In this document: positions 37,843-45,177 of the stretch, one piece after another
How positions within the stretch are numbered: the stretch's first letter is position 1
Layout of the letters: every line of letters starts with the position of its first letter
DNA from: Streptococcus sp. k-402
Lineage (GTDB): Bacteria; Bacillota; Bacilli; Lactobacillales; Streptococcaceae
Reading direction: 5' to 3'
Assembly (NCBI RefSeq): GCF_013277515.1
Contig: NZ_VMNB01000001.1
Span: forward strand, 87,955-144,045
Length of the DNA: 56,091 bases
Made by a program: the position numbers and the translations under genes
Notes under the pieces: generated by a model
What the model was told of the DNA's origin: nothing
Databases searched by the model: none
Seen by the model: only the letters and a program-made list of their open reading frames with translations

Positions 37843-38763
37843 TTGCGAGAGTTTGGCGAAAAAATTAAAAGATTACGTTTGGCTAAAAAAATCAGTCGTT
37901 CAGAATTTTGTGGTGATGAGTCTGAATTAAGTATTCGTCAATTAATTAGAATTGAAAATGGAGAATCTAGACCAACACTAACAAAGTTAAAATATATCGC
38001 TGAACGTTTGGGGGTTGAAGATTACAAGTTGATGCCAAGTTATATAGAGTTGGATAAGGAATATCTAGAATTGAAGTATTTCTTGATGAGGACTCCTACA
38101 TACGAAGATGAAACTATCGCCCAAAAGAAAGAGAGTGTTTTTGATAAGATTTTTGAAGAATATTATGATAGACTTCCTGAGGAAGAAAGGTTTATCATAG
38201 ATGTTTTACAAGCATATGATGATTTTGGTTGGTGGAATGATGATAGCAATTTAGGAATGATTTTACAAGAGTATTTCGATCACATTTTGTTGAAATCAAA
38301 ATATGAAGTTAACGATATTTTAATCATAAAGCTATTTTTGGTAAGATTAGTACACCAAGATACAATAATAGATGAGATTGAAGTGAATACCTTCTTAGCA
38401 ATAGCTGATAAAATTTTACAACAAGTTGAGATGTTTGATATTGAATATTCATTTCTAATCAGAGATTCATTACTTTTGTTGTTAGGAATATTTGAAAAAA
38501 TTGCTAATTACAGTCAATTTGAAGATATTCTTTACAAATTAAATGAAATTACCTCAAAATCATATGACTATCAGAAAAAACCAATTATTCGATTATGGGA
38601 ATGGCGCTATGCATTATTTGTAAAAAAAGATTATTCAGTAGCTGAAAATTATTTTCAAGAAGCAAAAATATTTGCTAGAATGATTGATAATAGTCATTTG
38701 ATAGAACAGCTAGAAAAACAATGGCAACATGACCTCCAGGATTTTTTTAAAAATAAACATTAG
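37843..38763 (+). CDS. XRE regulator with TPR-like C-terminal domain (RRNPP-like)
   Basis: A 306-residue regulator starting at TTG 37843, 9 bp after AGGAGGT. Residues 1-65 form an XRE helix-turn-helix (FGEKIKRLRLAKKISRSEF, then LSIRQLIRIENGESRPTLTKL). The remainder is helical with repeat-like segments ending in AENYFQEAKIFARMIDNSHLIEQLEKQW, a tetratricopeptide-like motif. This is the plan of peptide-binding RRNPP regulators (PlcR/Rgg/TprA type). The gene is AT-rich compared with its neighbours. Downstream lie a terminator, a palindromic operator-like site and a peptide ORF heading an ABC operon, the likely target. Binding of a peptide is inference. Confidence 0.8.
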   Translation: MREFGEKIKRLRLAKKISRSEFCGDESELSIRQLIRIENGESRPTLTKLKYIAERLGVEDYKLMPSYIELDKEYLELKYFLMRTPTYEDETIAQKKESVFDKIFEEYYDRLPEEERFIIDVLQAYDDFGWWNDDSNLGMILQEYFDHILLKSKYEVNDILIIKLFLVRLVHQDTIIDEIEVNTFLAIADKILQQVEMFDIEYSFLIRDSLLLLLGIFEKIANYSQFEDILYKLNEITSKSYDYQKKPIIRLWEWRYALFVKKDYSVAENYFQEAKIFARMIDNSHLIEQLEKQWQHDLQDFFKNKH

Positions 38764-38826
38764 AAAATAAAAAAGTGACAAAAATGTCACTAGTTAAAAA
38801 GACCGAGAGAAAGTTTTCGAAATCAT

Positions 38827-38874
38827 AAAAACGCATGATATCAGGTGTTTAAAAACTTGATATTATGCGTTTTA
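38827..38874 (+). terminator. Intrinsic terminator of the XRE/TPR regulator gene
   Basis: AAAACGCATGATATCAGGT-type arm pairs with ACTTGATATTATGCGTTTT using two G-T pairs, with a T-rich end. A smaller hairpin AGTGACA / TGTCACT precedes it at 38774-38791. Confidence 0.85.
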
Positions 38875-38934
38875 TCATTTAAAGAGTTATTATGTTTTTC
38901 CCTTAGATTGAGTTCGTATCTAGTTTCTTTTTAT

Positions 38935-39018
38935 ACTAATTGAGTACTCATTAGTAGATAAGTTGTTGAAATTAGTGACATTTATGACCTTGGAGAATGT
39001 GTAACATAGAAGTATAAT
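38935..39018 (+). promoter_or_regulatory. Operator-like palindrome and promoter of the peptide/ABC operon
   Basis: ACTAATTGAGT / ACTCATTAGT (about 38935-38955) form an almost perfect inverted repeat centred on TGAGTACTCA, one extra T in the left arm. The promoter follows: TTGGAG (38990-38995), 17 bp, TATAAT (39013-39018). The palindrome lies about 35 bp upstream of the -35, an activator-like position. The XRE/TPR protein encoded upstream is the natural candidate to bind it. Confidence 0.7.
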
Positions 39019-39048
39019 AATCCTGTAGAAAAAATAAGGAGAGAAAAT

Positions 39049-39090
39049 ATGTTAGTGCTAGTTGTTGCCATTTTTTGGATTTATAAATAA
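39049..39090 (+). CDS. 13-residue hydrophobic peptide ORF (MLVLVVAIFWIYK)
   Basis: A very short frame, ATG 39049 to a double stop TAATAA at 39088-39093. AAGGAG lies 7 bp upstream and the promoter 31 bp upstream. It is the first frame on the ABC operon transcript, with the ATPase start 23 bp after its first stop codon. The product is strongly hydrophobic with Trp, Tyr and a C-terminal Lys. It could be a signalling peptide for the upstream XRE/TPR regulator, a tiny membrane peptide, or a translational leader. The initiation signals are clear; that a stable product is made is inference. Confidence 0.55.
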   Translation: MLVLVVAIFWIYK

Positions 39091-39112
39091 TAAAGATAGA
39101 ATGGGAAGGTCT

Positions 39113-39793
39113 ATGTTAGAACTAAAAAATATTAGTAAAAGTTACGGACAAGGGACGCTAAAAAATAATGTCTTAAGAGAAATAAATTTTAAGGTAGTTG
39201 AAGGAGAATTTGTATCGATAATGGGACCATCAGGTTCGGGCAAATCGACATTTATCAATATTTTGGGACTGATTGATTCTGAATTTGAAGGAGAATATAT
39301 ATTAGACGGAAAAAGTATTGAGAAGTTAAATGAAAATCAACAAGCAAGTTACCGTAATCGTGATATTGGATTTGTTTTTCAACAATTTCATCTTATTGAT
39401 GAATATACTGTTAAAGAAAATATTTTATTATCATTCCTATATTCTGACCAACAGCCAGATATAGAATACATTGATAGTTTATTACAAGACTTAGGACTTA
39501 TAGATAAGATGAATGAGTACCCAAGTCATTTATCAGGCGGACAGAAGCAACGAGTTGCTTTAATTAGAGCTCTTGCTCATAAACCTAGATTTCTTATAGC
39601 GGATGAACCTACAGGTGCATTAGATGAGAAAAATAGGAATGAGATATTGCAAATTCTACAAAATTTGAATCATTCTGGAACGACAATTATTGTAGTAACT
39701 CACGATGAGTTTGTTGCCAGTCATTGTAGAACAAGGTATCGAATGAAAAATGGGTATCTAACATCTGAAGGAGAAGGATTACATGAAGTTTAA
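39113..39793 (+). CDS. MacB-type ABC transporter ATP-binding protein
   Basis: A 226-residue ATPase with Walker A GPSGSGKST, the Q-loop FVFQQFHLIDEYTV, signature LSGGQKQR, Walker B LIADEPTGALD and H-loop VVTHDE. These are typical of the LolD/MacB group, which powers mechanotransmission or export of peptides and antibiotics. The frame is open back to 39062, but GGGAAGG before ATG 39113 and the family N-terminus MLELKNISKSYG fix the start. It overlaps the permease gene by 11 bp. Confidence 0.93.
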   Translation: MLELKNISKSYGQGTLKNNVLREINFKVVEGEFVSIMGPSGSGKSTFINILGLIDSEFEGEYILDGKSIEKLNENQQASYRNRDIGFVFQQFHLIDEYTVKENILLSFLYSDQQPDIEYIDSLLQDLGLIDKMNEYPSHLSGGQKQRVALIRALAHKPRFLIADEPTGALDEKNRNEILQILQNLNHSGTTIIVVTHDEFVASHCRTRYRMKNGYLTSEGEGLHEV

Positions 39794-40937
39794 AAAGCTG
39801 TTAATAGATACTCTAAAGCTGTTAAAGAGGAATAAAAGACAAAGTATTCTGACATCCTTAGCCATCACAGTGGCAACATTTGTTTTATTAGTAATACTAT
39901 CAAGTTCTTCCTATACAACTTCTACATTAGGTAATGATTTAAAGATAGAAGAAGACACAGCAACAATGACTTATACTCCTCAGAATATGTTGGATATTAG
40001 AGGGTTTACACAGGAAGATAAACAATTGGTTGAGCAAACTATTGGAAAACCTGCAAGACTTTCTTCCAGTTCTTATGCTTTGTATGCTGAAACGTATTTT
40101 AATGATTCTAAGCAGAATCTTAGTTTTCGAACATTAGGCGATTTGAATAAGAATGGTTTAGTTGTGCCTGCTTTATTAAAAGGAAGAGCATTAGAGGAAC
40201 TAGATGGAGGTGTCGCTATTAGTGATAAGGCTTTCATGTTATTGACTCGAAAGGAAAATATTGAAACTTTTTTAGGAGAGACTATCAATATATCTGGAAA
40301 AGAATATCCAATTCAGGCAATATATTATGGATCAGCTGTTAATGAAAGATTACCTTCTTTATTGGTTACCAATGAAATCAAAGAGTTACTTTTAGGAGGA
40401 AGGGAATATTTTGATGAGTTAGTAGTAGAAACTAATCAGTTGGAGAATATTAATAAGGCTTTATCTGCTTTAGATACTTATGGAATATTCCGCAAGGAAG
40501 GAACTTATGGATATATAGATAATAGAAGGGTATATGAGGAAACAAAGGCCCAAGCTACTACAATATTAAATTTCATTGCACTTTTATCAAGTATTTCAAT
40601 TTTTGTAGCTGGTTTTGGGGTTATGAATGCTATGTTGTCTTCTGTTAGCGAACGTAGTAAGGAGATAGCCATTCGTCGAGCTTTGGGAGCTAAAAAATCT
40701 GATATTTATCAATCATATATGATGGAGGGGATTCTTTTATCGCTTCTGGGAGCTATAACTGGTATTGGAGTAGCGACATTATTTGTTGTTTTAATGAACA
40801 TGAGTGGTTTTGTTACGACATTAACTCTGGATCATATTTTGATTACTCTATTCACAACGGGCGTATTTGGAATTGTATTTAGTATTATGCCTGCAATGGT
40901 TGCAGCAAATAAAAATGTTATTGAGGGTCTAAGGTAA
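39783..40937 (+). CDS. MacB/FtsX-type ABC transporter permease
   Basis: A 384-residue permease: one N-terminal membrane segment (about 20-42), a 220-residue extracytoplasmic domain (MacB-like periplasmic core, about 45-260), then three C-terminal segments with the FtsX signature SERSKEIAIRRALGAKKSDI. It is translationally coupled to the ATPase gene. Such pairs in streptococci often confer resistance to bacteriocins or export small peptides. Confidence 0.92.
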   Translation: MKFKKLLIDTLKLLKRNKRQSILTSLAITVATFVLLVILSSSSYTTSTLGNDLKIEEDTATMTYTPQNMLDIRGFTQEDKQLVEQTIGKPARLSSSSYALYAETYFNDSKQNLSFRTLGDLNKNGLVVPALLKGRALEELDGGVAISDKAFMLLTRKENIETFLGETINISGKEYPIQAIYYGSAVNERLPSLLVTNEIKELLLGGREYFDELVVETNQLENINKALSALDTYGIFRKEGTYGYIDNRRVYEETKAQATTILNFIALLSSISIFVAGFGVMNAMLSSVSERSKEIAIRRALGAKKSDIYQSYMMEGILLSLLGAITGIGVATLFVVLMNMSGFVTTLTLDHILITLFTTGVFGIVFSIMPAMVAANKNVIEGLR

Positions 40938-40965
40938 TGATGGATGTGAATTTAAAGGAGGTAAA

Positions 40966-41382
40966 ATGAAATTTACAAAAATAGATGGAGTATTTTCTCT
41001 ATTGCTAATTGTGGAATTTACAATATGTTTTTTTACACTAGATAATTTTAATCTTTTTCAATTTATGCTGTTTGTACAAATTATACCATCAATATTATTA
41101 GCTTTGTTATCGGGAAGTATTTCTTCTAGAAGTAAGCACAGCTGGGTGTTATTAATTATTTTTGGAATAATCTATGCTTTAATGATGTTTGGAATTTTCA
41201 GGGTTACTCCTATGACGCTTATAGAACAAAATACGATTCAATCTGAAACTTCCGTATTTACATTCAATAGAAATTTACAGTTAGGAACTTATTTTGGATT
41301 TTTCTTGCAGGAATTTTTACTAGGAGCTTTTATTTGCACTATTTCAAAATGTTTTGGGAGAATTAAACAAGGGAAATTTTAA
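40966..41382 (+). CDS. Four-segment membrane protein of the peptide/ABC operon
   Basis: A 138-residue protein with four hydrophobic segments (about 10-28, 31-49, 60-80 and 105-125) and a basic C-terminus. AAAGGAGGTAAA is an excellent ribosome site. It follows the permease gene by 28 bp and belongs to the same operon. I do not recognise the family; small polytopic proteins at this position often act in self-immunity. Confidence 0.78.
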   Translation: MKFTKIDGVFSLLLIVEFTICFFTLDNFNLFQFMLFVQIIPSILLALLSGSISSRSKHSWVLLIIFGIIYALMMFGIFRVTPMTLIEQNTIQSETSVFTFNRNLQLGTYFGFFLQEFLLGAFICTISKCFGRIKQGKF

Positions 41383-41426
41383 TGAAGCCTGCATTAAAAA
41401 GAAGAATTGCTTCTGCAGTTATTTAG
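41382..41426 (+). CDS. 14-residue frame overlapping the stop of the four-segment protein
   Basis: TAATG links the stop of the preceding gene to an ATG frame reading MKPALKRRIASAVI then TAG. Overlap suggests coupled translation, but there is no independent ribosome site. It may equally be the start of a gene truncated by a later mutation. Very tentative. Confidence 0.25.
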   Translation: MKPALKRRIASAVI

Positions 41427-41455
41427 AAACTTATATTATTGAAATGGTGTAACAT

Positions 41456-41764
41456 TTGGAGAAAATTATTTTTGAACGAAAAAGATTTGAGTATGTCGGT
41501 TCTAAGAGAAAGCAAGTAAAGGACTTTATGATTCTAAAAAATTTCATGTCTAAGACAATTCAAGTTGAAATCAGAGTGGAGGGCTACTTGTTAGACCTTC
41601 TTATTTTAAAAGAGATGAGTACAGAATTTTATAATTTAGATTTTCTTTCTTTGTCCTATGATGTCAATATAGATGTGAAAGAAGTTGTAGAGGATGTTGA
41701 TTTAACAGTCTATAAGAATAGTAAATATAGGAAGTTTGATTTCTTTAAAAATATTTGTAAATGA
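41456..41764 (+). CDS. Hypothetical protein, possibly decayed
   Basis: A 102-residue frame starting at TTG 41456 (EKIIFERKRFEYVGSKRKQ). Its start has only a weak GGTG as ribosome site. The protein is soluble and mixed alpha/beta in look, with no motif I know. It lies at the end of the ABC operon before the terminator at 41843. Low base complexity and poor initiation make a remnant of a larger gene possible. Confidence 0.4.
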   Translation: MEKIIFERKRFEYVGSKRKQVKDFMILKNFMSKTIQVEIRVEGYLLDLLILKEMSTEFYNLDFLSLSYDVNIDVKEVVEDVDLTVYKNSKYRKFDFFKNICK

Positions 41765-41842
41765 TATTTTTGAAAGTCTATCCATCCCTATATTAGAATT
41801 GCTACAACAAGTTTTCAACACTTGTTTCAATTGAACATACTA

Positions 41843-41881
41843 AAAACCGAGACGAAGGGACAAACTCTCAGTCTCGGTTTT
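41843..41881. terminator. Bidirectional terminator (AAAACCGAGAC stem)
   Basis: AAAACCGAGAC / GTCTCGGTTTT form an 11-bp stem (41843-41853, 41871-41881). It lies between the ABC operon (+) and the 81-residue gene (-), with A and T tracts on the two sides. Confidence 0.9.
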
Positions 41882-41906
41882 GATATTCCTTAAAGAATAG
41901 CTAGGT

Positions 41907-42152
41907 TTATTTCAATTGATCTGTAATGTCTTTTGATAGCAACATTCCCAGATGATAAGTTTTATTGATGTAAGCAATGACATCATTGATATTTTCAGTT
42001 GTTTGAATTTTCTCTTTGATGTCAGCTCTAAATGTTTCATCCTTTAAAAGTTGTTCTTGGTAGAGCCTTTGAAGTAGTTCTTTTTCGTACTTATTGAGCA
42101 GAAAAAGGAATACCAAGCTAATTACAACTAGGACATAAGCATATTGGCTCAT
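41907..42152 (-). CDS. Small single-pass membrane protein downstream of the repeat array
   Basis: An 81-residue protein with one N-terminal membrane segment (YAYVLVVISLVFLFLLNKY, residues 4-22), then a charged cytoplasmic helix (EKELLQRLYQEQLLKDETFRAD) and a polar C-terminus. GGGAGA precedes the ATG by about 6 bp. It is read in the same direction as argS, with the repeat array lying between them and no terminator seen in the gap. Family not recognised. Confidence 0.7.
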   Translation of the reverse strand: MSQYAYVLVVISLVFLFLLNKYEKELLQRLYQEQLLKDETFRADIKEKIQTTENINDVIAYINKTYHLGMLLSKDITDQLK

Positions 42153-42164
42153 AGGAAATCTCCC

Positions 42165-42845
42165 TGTATGATAAAAAATAGTAGTGAATAAATCGATTTA
42201 GTGGACCTAAAATAGCAGAACAAGTCAGCAAAACTTGATAAGATTTTTGATAGACCTCTAAACCAAAATCCGTATAGGATTTTGGCGTTAGTTACTTAGA
42301 TTGCTTAACAATCAAGTAATTAAAAGATTACGACATGAAACAAACCAAATCGATATTATTTAGTTTGGTGAATTAGTAAAGTGTTTAGGCAAGTATCTCT
42401 GGTTACGACGTCATGGTTTCTAAATCGATTATATTTAGAAACCATGACTAGTGAAGCAGTTAGCTAGTCCGCATATAAGCGGCTAGCGTCTAACAATTAG
42501 GAACTTTAGTTTCAATAATTTTAAGATTACGACGTTTTGGAACATAAATCGATCACATTTATGTCCTAAAACTAGTGAAGCGCCTAGCCAAAGCCCGTAT
42601 AGGATTTGGTCTTAGTTACTTAGATTACTTAACAATCAAGTAATTAAAAGATTACGACATGAACTAAACCCAATTGATACTATTTGGTTTGGTGAATTAG
42701 TGAAGCGATTAGACAAGTATCTCTAATTACGACGTAAAGAAACATAAATCGATAATATTTATGTTTCTTTACTAGTGAAGCAGTTAGCTAGTCCGCATAA
42801 AAGCGACTAGCGTCTAACAATTAGGAACTTTAGTTCCAATTGTTA
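42165..42845. repeat. Tandem array of structured units (candidate noncoding RNA), no protein gene
   Basis: Five units begin with TTACGAC at 42328, 42403, 42527, 42652 and 42727. Each continues with hairpin H1 (up to 16 bp; loop YGAT plus three bases), then TAGTGAAGC (TAGTAAAGT in unit 1), then a closing TTAG/CTAA helix (C-T-A-G/CTTAG in unit 3). Units 2, 3 and 5 carry a further hairpin inside that helix, and a bulged-A hairpin follows. H1 arms differ between units yet still pair perfectly in units 2 and 5. A decayed unit lies at about 42185-42262. A 250-bp block (42263-42513) recurs at 42588-42837. Coding strand is undecided. Confidence 0.85.
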
Positions 42846-42853
42846 GTACTGAA

Positions 42854-44545
42854 TCACATCTTCTCAGGCGCTTCTACTCCAAGCAAGCGAAGGGCTTCTT
42901 TGAGAACGACTGCAGTTGCGTAGCTGAGAGCTAGACGGCTGTCGCGTTCGGGGCTATCATCCAAGATACGTGTATGTGCATAGTACTTGTTGAAGGCTTG
43001 AGACAGGCTAATTGCAAATTTAGCAATGATAGAAGGTTCAAAGTTATCCGCCGCACGGTTGATAATACGTGGAAAGTCTTGGATGAGTTTGATGATTTCC
43101 CAGCTTTCAGCATCATTCAAGCTATAGTTGCCAGCTGTTTCTGGTTTGAAATCCGCTTTACGTAAGATCGATTGGATACGAGCGTAGGCGTATTGAACAT
43201 AAGGTCCAGTTTCACCCTCGAAGGATACCATAGCTTCTAGGTCGAAGTCGTATCCATTTGTACGGTCGGTTTTGAGGTCATAGAATTTAATGGCTCCAAC
43301 ACCAACAGCATGCGCTACTTGATCTTTGTTTTCAAGTTCAGGATTTTTAGCTTCGATTTGGGCTTTGGCACGACTAACGGCCTCTGCAACAGTAGGCTCT
43401 AGCAAGATGACATTCCCTTTACGAGTAGAGAGTTTCTTCCCTTCTTTTGTAACCAAACCAAAAGGAACATGAGTAATGTCTTCACTCCAGTCGTAGCCCA
43501 TTTCTTTCAAGACAGCTTTGAGTTGTTTAAAGTGGGCAGATTGCTCTTGACCAACGACGTAGATAGATTTGGCAAATTGGTATTCGTTTTTACGGTAAAG
43601 GGCTGCAGCCAAGTCACGTGTGATATAGAGAGTTGCACCATCAGATTTCTTGATAAGGGCTGGATGTTCAATTCCATATTTCTCAAGATTCACAACTTGG
43701 GCACCTTCTGATTCAACAAGAAGGCCTTTTTCAGAAAGAATGTCTACAACTGCATCCATCTTATCGTTGTAGAAGGCTTCTCCATTGTAGCTGTCAAATT
43801 CGACTTGCAATTCATTGTAAAGGCGGTTAAATTCCACTAAACTTTCATCACGGAACCATTGCCAAAGAGCGAGAGCTTCTTCATCTCCATTTTCAAGTTT
43901 ACGGAACCATTCGCGTGCTTCTTCATCCAAGCTAGGGTCATTTTCGGCTTCAGCGTTGATGCGGACATAGAGTTTAAGAAGTTCATCAATTGGATGAGCT
44001 TTTACAGCTTCTTCGTCGCCCCATTTTTTGTAGGCTACAATCAGCATCCCAAACTGCTTACCCCAGTCTCCCAAATGATTGACCTTGACCGTTTGATAAC
44101 CGATTTTTTGGAAAATATGTGACAAGCTATCTCCGATAACAGTTGAGCGTAGGTGGCCAATAGAGAATGGCTTAGCGATATTGGGACTAGACATGTCGAT
44201 AACAACATTTTCTTGTTTGCCAATAGTTTGGTCAGCATAGTGTTCTTTTTCAGTGATAACCGTTTGCAACACTTGAGCAGAAATGGCAGATTTATCAAGG
44301 AAAAAGTTAACGTAAGGTCCTGTTGCAACAACCTTTTCAAAGGCTTGGCTGTTAATTTTTTCAGCCAGTTCAGCCGCAATCATTTGAGGTGCTTTACGTT
44401 CGACTTTTGCAAGAGAAAAAGCAGGAAAAGCAATGTCTCCCATTTCTGAGTTTTTAGGGGTTTCCAGTAAATTTAAAATAGCCTCTTGGTCTAGGCTATC
44501 AATGACGCTAGCCAATTCGCTAGCAATCAATTCTTTTGTATTCAT
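42854..44545 (-). CDS. argS: Arginyl-tRNA synthetase
   Basis: A 563-residue class I synthetase for tRNA-Arg. An N-terminal Add1 domain (about 1-90) precedes the HIGH-like motif in [16 protein letters not shown]. The second signature region is [11 protein letters not shown]. The C-terminal DALR anticodon domain ends in [17 protein letters not shown] precedes the ATG and TGTGATAAAAT is a likely -10. It is divergent from argR. The repeat array begins 9 bp after its stop, with no terminator between. Confidence 0.96.
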   Translation of the reverse strand: MNTKELIASELASVIDSLDQEAILNLLETPKNSEMGDIAFPAFSLAKVERKAPQMIAAELAEKINSQAFEKVVATGPYVNFFLDKSAISAQVLQTVITEKEHYADQTIGKQENVVIDMSSPNIAKPFSIGHLRSTVIGDSLSHIFQKIGYQTVKVNHLGDWGKQFGMLIVAYKKWGDEEAVKAHPIDELLKLYVRINAEAENDPSLDEEAREWFRKLENGDEEALALWQWFRDESLVEFNRLYNELQVEFDSYNGEAFYNDKMDAVVDILSEKGLLVESEGAQVVNLEKYGIEHPALIKKSDGATLYITRDLAAALYRKNEYQFAKSIYVVGQEQSAHFKQLKAVLKEMGYDWSEDITHVPFGLVTKEGKKLSTRKGNVILLEPTVAEAVSRAKAQIEAKNPELENKDQVAHAVGVGAIKFYDLKTDRTNGYDFDLEAMVSFEGETGPYVQYAYARIQSILRKADFKPETAGNYSLNDAESWEIIKLIQDFPRIINRAADNFEPSIIAKFAISLSQAFNKYYAHTRILDDSPERDSRLALSYATAVVLKEALRLLGVEAPEKM

Positions 44546-44609
44546 TAAGAGCTCCTTTTTGGACTTTTCTACTATTTTATCACAATTTTAAAGAAAGAAG
44601 AAAAAATTT

Positions 44610-44670
44610 TTGAAATCTCCTATTTTTTTGGTATAATATAGTTATAAAAATAGTTATAAATATTCACATA
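44610..44670 (+). promoter_or_regulatory. argR-mutS promoter and possible ARG box
   Basis: TTGAAA (44610-44615), 16-bp spacer and TGG-TATAAT (44632-44637) form a strong promoter. Just downstream the AT-rich stretch TATAAATATTCACAT (about 44655-44669) resembles an ArgR-type operator, suggesting self-regulation. The operator is only a resemblance. Confidence 0.6.
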
Positions 44671-44680
44671 AGAGGATTTT

Positions 44681-45127
44681 ATGAGAAAAAGAGATCGTCA
44701 TCAGTTAATAAAAAAAATGATTACTGAGGAGAAATTAAGTACACAAAAAGAAATTCAAGATCGGTTGGAGGCGCATAATGTTTTTGTGACGCAGACAACC
44801 CTGTCTCGTGATTTGCGCGAAATCGGCTTGACCAAGGTCAAGAAAAATGATATGGTGTATTATGTACTAGCAAATGAGACAGAAAAGATTGATTTGGTGG
44901 AATTTTTGTCTCATCATTTAGAAGGTGTTGCAAGAGCAGAGTTTACCTTGGTGCTTCATACCAAATTGGGCGAAGCCTCTGTTTTGGCAAATATTGTAGA
45001 TGCAAATAAGGATGAATGGATTTTAGGAACAGTTGCTGGTGCCAATACCTTATTGGTCATTTGTCGAGACCAGCACGTTGCCAAACTCATGGAAGATCGT
45101 TTGCTAGATTTGATGAAAGATAAGTAA
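44681..45127 (+). CDS. argR: Arginine repressor
   Basis: A 148-residue ArgR/AhrC-family regulator. The winged-helix N-terminus shows [28 protein letters not shown] (ArgR signature SR-DLRE). A C-terminal hexamerisation and arginine-binding domain follows ([22 protein letters not shown], with the acidic ligand residues). It controls arginine genes in response to arginine. In pneumococci, as here, it lies directly upstream of mutS. Confidence 0.94.
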   Translation: MRKRDRHQLIKKMITEEKLSTQKEIQDRLEAHNVFVTQTTLSRDLREIGLTKVKKNDMVYYVLANETEKIDLVEFLSHHLEGVARAEFTLVLHTKLGEASVLANIVDANKDEWILGTVAGANTLLVICRDQHVAKLMEDRLLDLMKDK

Positions 45128-45158
45128 GGTCTTGGGAGTTGCTCTCAAGACTTATTTT
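45127..45158 (+). terminator. Intrinsic terminator or attenuator between argR and mutS
   Basis: GTCTTGGGAG and CTCTCAAGAC pair across a short TTG loop and are followed by TTATTTTTG. It would reduce read-through from argR into mutS. Confidence 0.8.
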
Positions 45159-45177
45159 TGACAAGGAGAGACGGAAA

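Noticed and set aside
42481..42510. GCGTCTAACAATTAG in the repeat array resembles an integron attC core (GTCTAACAATT).
   Set aside because: No integrase gene or cassette genes are present, the opposite R' core is absent, and the hairpin layout follows the array's own pattern rather than attC.
42320..42845. CRISPR array.
   Set aside because: Repeats are not identical short direct repeats with unique spacers; the hairpin arms themselves vary, and no cas genes lie nearby.
42320..42845. IscB/HEARO or retron RNA.
   Set aside because: No HNH nuclease, TnpB/IscB or reverse transcriptase gene is found in the window.
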